This document shows positions 6,281 to 8,864 of a stretch of DNA of 8,864 bases, one piece after another (the stretch's first letter is position 1; each line of letters opens with the position of its first letter). Under the pieces are notes generated by a model. That model did not search any database, was not told the DNA's origin, and saw only the letters and a program-made list of their open reading frames with translations. Position numbers and translations under genes: made by a program. Source of the DNA: JBLIAZ01 sp047632015. GTDB taxonomy: Bacteria; Bacteroidota; Bacteroidia; Flavobacteriales_C; GCA-002722245. The stretch is taken from assembly GCA_047632015.1 (NCBI GenBank), contig JBLIBC010000104.1, forward strand, positions 1 through 8,864, given 5' to 3'.

Positions 6281-6679
6281 ATGTCAAAACCACAGAGAAA
6301 CAATTATAGTTTGTTAATACTAGCTTTAAGTATCACGTTATTAGCGGCTGGTCTAGTTCCTTCACCATTTGGAAAAGGTGGTCCGTCATTTGGGATTTTT
6401 ATGCCAGTATTTATTCTGATGAGCAACTTTTTCATTTCAAAGTATGTCCATTCAATCAAAAAGAAATTACTATTTGTTGTTTATTATATATTGATAAGTG
6501 GTCTTGTTTCCTTAGTCTCTTTGATAGTAAACTACTACTTGGTTGAAGTGTTTGTAGGAGATAAAACATGGTTTCTTTGGGATTTCCAATGGAAGTTTCC
6601 TTTAAATCTCCAACTGGTCATTGGTGCAAACTTATTGTATTGGTTCATTATAAAGCGAGTTGCTTCTATATTCGAATAA
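6281..6679 (+). CDS. Four-helix membrane protein of unknown function
   Basis: A 132-residue integral membrane protein. Hydrophobic segments lie at about 10-28, 37-54, 62-90 and 108-125, predicting four transmembrane helices with both ends in the cytoplasm. The first loop is glycine/proline-rich (PSPFGKGGPSFG, 27-38), the second is basic (KYVHSIKKK, 54-62) and so cytoplasmic, and the third has an aromatic run WFLWDFQWKF (97-106). I know no family with this arrangement. The start at 6281 is preferred over an in-frame ATG at 6269 because that ATG lies within the TATGTTTG box; the alternative would add only four residues (MFGG). It sits between lipoprotein B and another membrane gene on the same strand, 42 bases after the former. 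Confidence 0.6.
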   Translation: MSKPQRNNYSLLILALSITLLAAGLVPSPFGKGGPSFGIFMPVFILMSNFFISKYVHSIKKKLLFVVYYILISGLVSLVSLIVNYYLVEVFVGDKTWFLWDFQWKFPLNLQLVIGANLLYWFIIKRVASIFE

Positions 6680-6733
6680 GTGTTGGCTTCTGCTGAATCA
6701 AGGTCCCCTAATTTGATTTTATATCTTAGCAGC

Positions 6734-7204
6734 ATGAATGTTTTTTCAAAAAAAAGAGTGCTATTAATTTTTGTCTTAGCAATGGCAGTAGAGGTGCTGT
6801 ATTTTGCTCCATACATACCACTGGTTCGAAATATATCACCATACATTACTGGTGAAATAATTATAAAGGGACAAGCTTGCACTTGTCCAGACGAGAAAGT
6901 TCTTGTGGGTGAAGGTTACCTGAAAGCAAACACACCTGACAGTCTAATGAAATACAATCTTGATTATTCTGAATTATTTATTTCAGAGATGCCTGCTGAA
7001 GTTCCCGACTATCAGGGTGTTGGAGTCTATGCTGTAAAAGGAAAAATCGTTGGGAAAGAAAGAGTCTACAAAGGGGATAGGTGGAACCCTTATTTTGAAA
7101 TGGAATCATGGAGGCATATCGACTCTTTTAACCAAATATCGATTTATCTATTCCTATCTATTCAAGCATTGTTATTCATGTATCTTATTAAAAGGAGGAA
7201 GTAA
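6734..7204 (+). CDS. Double-anchored membrane protein with C-x-C periplasmic domain
   Basis: A 156-residue protein. Start chosen at ATG 6734: an open frame extends to GTG 6680, directly after the previous stop codon, but the extra 18 residues are polar and would push the hydrophobic segment inward, whereas the ATG gives a standard KKR-plus-helix start. Hydrophobic segments at 8-24 and 134-151 flank a domain of about 110 residues, and the basic tail (KRRK) suggests both ends are cytoplasmic. The loop domain begins with strands around GEIIIKG (40-46), carries ACTCPD (48-53), then continues with PDSLMKY (68-74) and VYAVKGKIVGKERVYKGD (98-115), a pattern suggestive of a small beta-barrel, possibly OB-like. 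The C-x-C could bind metal or form a disulfide. It is the last gene before repeat copy 2. Function unknown. Confidence 0.6.
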   Translation: MNVFSKKRVLLIFVLAMAVEVLYFAPYIPLVRNISPYITGEIIIKGQACTCPDEKVLVGEGYLKANTPDSLMKYNLDYSELFISEMPAEVPDYQGVGVYAVKGKIVGKERVYKGDRWNPYFEMESWRHIDSFNQISIYLFLSIQALLFMYLIKRRK

Positions 7205-7389
7205 CAGTATACATGCTGCCACACCCCACACCACCCATCCTAACACACCCAATCAACACAAACAACACGTTGAAGCTCGATGCGAATAAACGCCCTTAGA
7301 AGCTCCTGTTTTTGTGTAGTCTGGTTGTTAAGGTTTTTGTAGGACTATATTGATTACTACCTAACAAGAGTCTCGTGTTAACAACAGTT
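7205..7389. other. Convergent intergenic region carrying repeat copy 2
   Basis: This 185-base gap lies between the last plus-strand envelope gene and the minus-strand coiled-coil lipoprotein. It holds repeat copy 2 (7221-7320), an 8-base perfect inverted repeat GTTGTTAA (7324-7331) / TTAACAAC (7378-7385), a nested dyad TAACA (7362-7366) / TGTTA (7376-7380), and then a T-rich stretch from 7388. No gene seen. Confidence 0.6.
7221..7320 (+). repeat. Intergenic direct repeat, copy 2
   Basis: The same architecture and orientation as the element at 3231-3337. A G-free C-rich tract (7219-7268) includes CTAACACACCC at 7240-7250. Two diverged 9-base units, AATCAACAC and AAACAACAC, follow at 7251-7268. 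A 27-base stretch from 7269 then parallels copy 1 without gaps, and the 43-base core at 7278-7320 differs from copy 1 by two substitutions and one inserted T. It begins only 16 bases after the stop codon of the last envelope gene, so the two copies frame the whole plus-strand block with a period of 3982 bases. Confidence 0.85.
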
Positions 7390-7395
7390 TTATTT
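7362..7395 (+). terminator. Possible terminator in the convergent gap
   Basis: TAACA/TGTTA arms (7362-7366 and 7376-7380) enclose AGAGTCTCG and are followed, after a short spacer, by a T-rich run starting at 7388. The stem is short and the T-run is displaced by seven bases. An overlapping alternative pairing, GTTGTTAA (7324-7331) with TTAACAAC (7378-7385), competes with it. A weak candidate for ending plus-strand transcription. Confidence 0.25.
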
Positions 7396-8043
7396 TTTAT
7401 TCAATGAAGTTAAAATAATGAGATGATGGTGGAGTATCTCTTTTTTTATAGTTATTAAGTCAATGTAACGCTCCCATTTGTTTTTTTTTGAATTTAAATA
7501 TTCTGAATAATCATTCTTGATTTCCCCATTCTTAAAACTGCAATGTATTTTAAACGAGTAGGCTAACCAATCGTTTCTATAATTGCCGTCAGTATCTATT
7601 GTTTTTTGAAATGACTGAACTGTTGTCCTTATTTGACGGAGAATAGTATCTGTATTATAGCTGATTCTCCCGTTGCTATTTAAAGAGATTGAGTCAATTA
7701 GATTAACAGGATTGAATTCCCCTTTTTCTTTTTTTTTGATAAATAGAATGTCGGAAAAAAATGATGCTTCCCTGTCGATTTGTTGGGTCAGTTTAAGAAC
7801 ATTTGCTTCGTTTATTTTTAATTGTGTATTTATTGAAGGAATACATTTTATAGAGTCTGGAGTATTTGAAAATTTCTTTTTAATTTCTTGATAACTCCTT
7901 TGGAGAACATAGATTTCACTGTTCAATGAATTGATTTGGCTTGAGATAAACTGATTGTTAAATTTATCTGTTTCTGTAATATTCGTGCAGCTTAAAAAAG
8001 CTGCAGCTATGCATAATATGGTAAATAGTCTATGTGTCAGCAT
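7390..8043 (-). CDS. Coiled-coil lipoprotein of unknown function
   Basis: A 217-residue lipoprotein. Residues 1-18 form a signal peptide and Cys19 follows AFLS, a good lipobox. The mature part starts with a polar linker (TNITETDKFNNQF) and then heptad-like helices at about 33-62 (QINSLNSEIYVLQRSYQEIKK) and 70-95, suggesting coiled coil. A middle part (about 100-135) is Ser/Asn-rich, and the end is basic and helical (KKNKWERYIDLITIKKEIL near 186-204). Cysteines at 67 and 168 are the only ones in the mature body. I recognise no family. A promoter-like pair lies at 8106-8137, giving a leader of roughly 58 bases, unlike the near-leaderless genes nearby. It is expressed separately from the trefoil lipoprotein, whose terminator lies between the two genes. 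Probably periplasm- or surface-facing. Confidence 0.65.
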   Translation of the reverse strand: MLTHRLFTILCIAAAFLSCTNITETDKFNNQFISSQINSLNSEIYVLQRSYQEIKKKFSNTPDSIKCIPSINTQLKINEANVLKLTQQIDREASFFSDILFIKKKEKGEFNPVNLIDSISLNSNGRISYNTDTILRQIRTTVQSFQKTIDTDGNYRNDWLAYSFKIHCSFKNGEIKNDYSEYLNSKKNKWERYIDLITIKKEILHHHLIILTSLNKK

Positions 8044-8105
8044 TTATTGATTTGTTATGGTAGCAAGTAATTGTCTTTTGCAAATACTTGGATAATTTGA
8101 AATAT

Positions 8106-8137
8106 CAAATCTAATGGTTCTGTCGCATTAAGCCCAA
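8106..8137 (-). promoter_or_regulatory. Promoter of the coiled-coil lipoprotein
   Basis: Read on the minus strand: TTG (8137-8135), 21 bases, then TAGATTTG (8113-8106), a perfect TAnnTTTG box. The spacer is two bases longer than the 19 seen at the other complete promoters here but within the reported range. The ATG is at 8043. Confidence 0.55.
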
Positions 8138-8178
8138 CTAATTTCTAGTTCAATAGTTTTGACTACCACCAATAGCTC

Positions 8179-8206
8179 AAAACCCACCACCTGACCCCAC
8201 CACAAG
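8179..8206 (+). other. C-rich tract resembling the 5' part of the direct repeats
   Basis: Contains CCCACCACCTGACCCCACCAC. It resembles the opening of repeat copies 1 and 2, but no 9-base units or core follow. On the minus strand it reads as closely spaced GG/GGG/GGGG runs that could form a two-tier G-quadruplex. It lies directly downstream of the trefoil gene terminator. Confidence 0.4.
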
Positions 8207-8210
8207 GCAC

Positions 8211-8240
8211 AAAAAAAAGGAGCTACTTTCGTAACTCCTT
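8211..8240 (-). terminator. Intrinsic terminator of the trefoil lipoprotein gene
   Basis: AAGGAGCTAC (8217-8226), loop TTTC, GTAACTCCTT (8231-8240): a ten-position stem with one C-A mismatch. Read on the minus strand it is followed by eight T residues (the A-run at 8211-8218), the classic rho-independent arrangement, 28 bases after the stop codon at 8268. On the plus strand only a mixed AT tail follows, so it mainly serves the minus strand. Confidence 0.85.
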
Positions 8241-8267
8241 CATTATTATGTGACTCTGGAAATATAT

Positions 8268-8753
8268 TTACTTTTTATATTTCTCTTGCAACCAAAGTTC
8301 TCCTTCTCCCTGATACCCCCTCTGTAACCAAATTTTACTGAATGCATGACTAAGAAAAAAACCTTTCTCTTGTCCCATTGCTTCAAAAGCTATTCGATTG
8401 TCTCCACGACTTTGAAGGTTCCACTCTTCGCTCTCTCCAGTAATGTCCGTTTCTAGTGATAGTTCTTTGTTTGAATGACTTAAGTATTTCCCTTTTTCTT
8501 TACCCAAACACACTATAGCAATACTGCCATTTGGTCGCTGAACTATTTTGAAAGTCTCACCCAGACCTTGAACTCCAGATTGCAAATTGACTTCACTATT
8601 AACATGACTTAAATATTGTCCAAACTCTCCGCCTAAGCCTTGAAAAGTAGTGGCATTTTTGTCAACACTCTTCAACGAAGCACATTGGGTAAATGACATT
8701 GCAAAAAAACCGAATAGAAATAACAATTGTATTGAATACTTTAAGACCCTCAT
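8268..8753 (-). CDS. Fascin-like beta-trefoil lipoprotein, three 43-residue repeats
   Basis: A 161-residue protein with a hydrophobic signal segment at 8-20 and a probable lipidated Cys24 (FTQC; Gln at -1 is unusual). The mature part is three tandem repeats at 41-83, 84-126 and 127-161. The first two are exactly 43 residues and the third 35, ending at the stop. Each opens with G-x-E-x-G-x-[YF]-LSH, and each carries G-x-[GS]-E-x-[FLW] near position 23-28. Three such units make one beta-trefoil, and the G-x-Y-LS opening with a later E-x-W/F is typical of fascin/actin-crosslinking-type trefoils, which often bind carbohydrate or protein ligands. The frame stays open to ATG 8855, but the promoter at 8774-8803 lies downstream of that ATG, so the start is 8753. 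A strong terminator follows. It is probably a surface or periplasmic binding protein; the ligand is unknown. Confidence 0.78.
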   Translation of the reverse strand: MRVLKYSIQLLFLFGFFAMSFTQCASLKSVDKNATTFQGLGGEFGQYLSHVNSEVNLQSGVQGLGETFKIVQRPNGSIAIVCLGKEKGKYLSHSNKELSLETDITGESEEWNLQSRGDNRIAFEAMGQEKGFFLSHAFSKIWLQRGYQGEGELWLQEKYKK

Positions 8754-8773
8754 AGGTGATTTTTTTATGTAAA

Positions 8774-8803
8774 GAAAAATATTTTTGGATATTGAAACAA
8801 CAA
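8774..8803 (-). promoter_or_regulatory. Promoter of the trefoil lipoprotein
   Basis: On the minus strand: TTG (8803-8801), exactly 19 bases, then TATTTTTC (8781-8774), matching TAnnTTTG except for the last base. The ATG at 8753 follows 20 bases later, leaving a short leader. Its position rules out the upstream in-frame ATG at 8855 as the main start. Confidence 0.6.
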
Positions 8804-8864
8804 GGTACGTATAAATCTTATCCAATTTGGTCTTGTTGCACGGATAAACTTTCACCCAAAAGAA

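Noticed and set aside
6680..6733. GTG start for the last envelope gene, directly after the previous stop
   Set aside because: The 18 extra residues are polar and precede a normal MNVFSKKR-plus-helix start; coupling through the adjacent stop and start remains possible but less likely.
6535..6882. Minus-strand frame spanning the junction of the two last membrane genes
   Set aside because: It is antisense to two genes with clear membrane-protein patterns.
7050..7289. Plus-strand frame running into repeat copy 2
   Set aside because: It is the shifted frame of the last envelope gene, and its end is a His/Thr/Pro-rich translation of the C-rich tract.
7673..7891. 72-codon plus-strand frame
   Set aside because: It is antisense to the coiled-coil lipoprotein and has no motif or promoter.
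8754..8855. N-terminal extension of the trefoil lipoprotein to ATG 8855
   Set aside because: The promoter TTG-N19-TATTTTTC lies within it, and the shorter form begins with a proper signal peptide.

Overview
The window looks like accessory chromosomal DNA of a Bacteroidota bacterium, most likely a flavobacterial or cytophagal relative. Three things suggest this: the AT-rich composition; several copies of the phylum-specific promoter pattern (a -33 TTG, a spacer near 19 bases, and a -7 box TAnnTTTG); and the abundance of secreted lipoproteins of unknown function with Asp/Ser-rich mature ends. I see no rRNA, tRNA, transposase, integrase or CRISPR array.

Layout. (1) At 263-892 (+) a TPR-type protein is preceded by a complete promoter with essentially no room for a 5' leader. 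(2) From 3161 down to 973, three minus-strand genes encode a CrtA-like (spheroidene monooxygenase family) protein, a 285-residue uncharacterised protein 8 bases behind it, and, after a 138-base gap containing two dyads, an SRPBCC/START-like protein. (3) From 3399 to 7204, five plus-strand genes form a block of envelope proteins: lipoprotein A (464 aa), a two-helix membrane protein, lipoprotein B (341 aa, a paralogue of A), a four-helix membrane protein, and a double-anchored membrane protein with a C-x-C motif. (4) Two minus-strand genes follow: a coiled-coil lipoprotein (8043-7390) and a fascin-like beta-trefoil lipoprotein (8753-8268). The trefoil gene has both a promoter and an intrinsic terminator.

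The most unusual structure is not a gene. The plus-strand envelope block is framed by two direct copies of a roughly 100-base intergenic element (3231-3337 and 7221-7320). Each copy has a C-rich, nearly G-free tract, a 9-base tandem unit (three copies in one, two in the other) and a 42-43-base core that is about 93% identical between them. Similar C-rich tracts lie at 130-192 and 8179-8206. I infer that the block is a roughly 4 kb cassette-like unit, but no mobilising enzyme is visible and the elements do not fit canonical integron attC sites.

A second pattern is that four genes (starts at 263, 3399, 5213 and 6281) have a perfect TAnnTTTG box ending only 3-5 bases before the ATG. This predicts leaderless or near-leaderless transcripts and settles several start codons. 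How the envelope block works is unknown. The duplicated lipoprotein interleaved with small membrane proteins suggests a shared cell-envelope role, which is an inference only.
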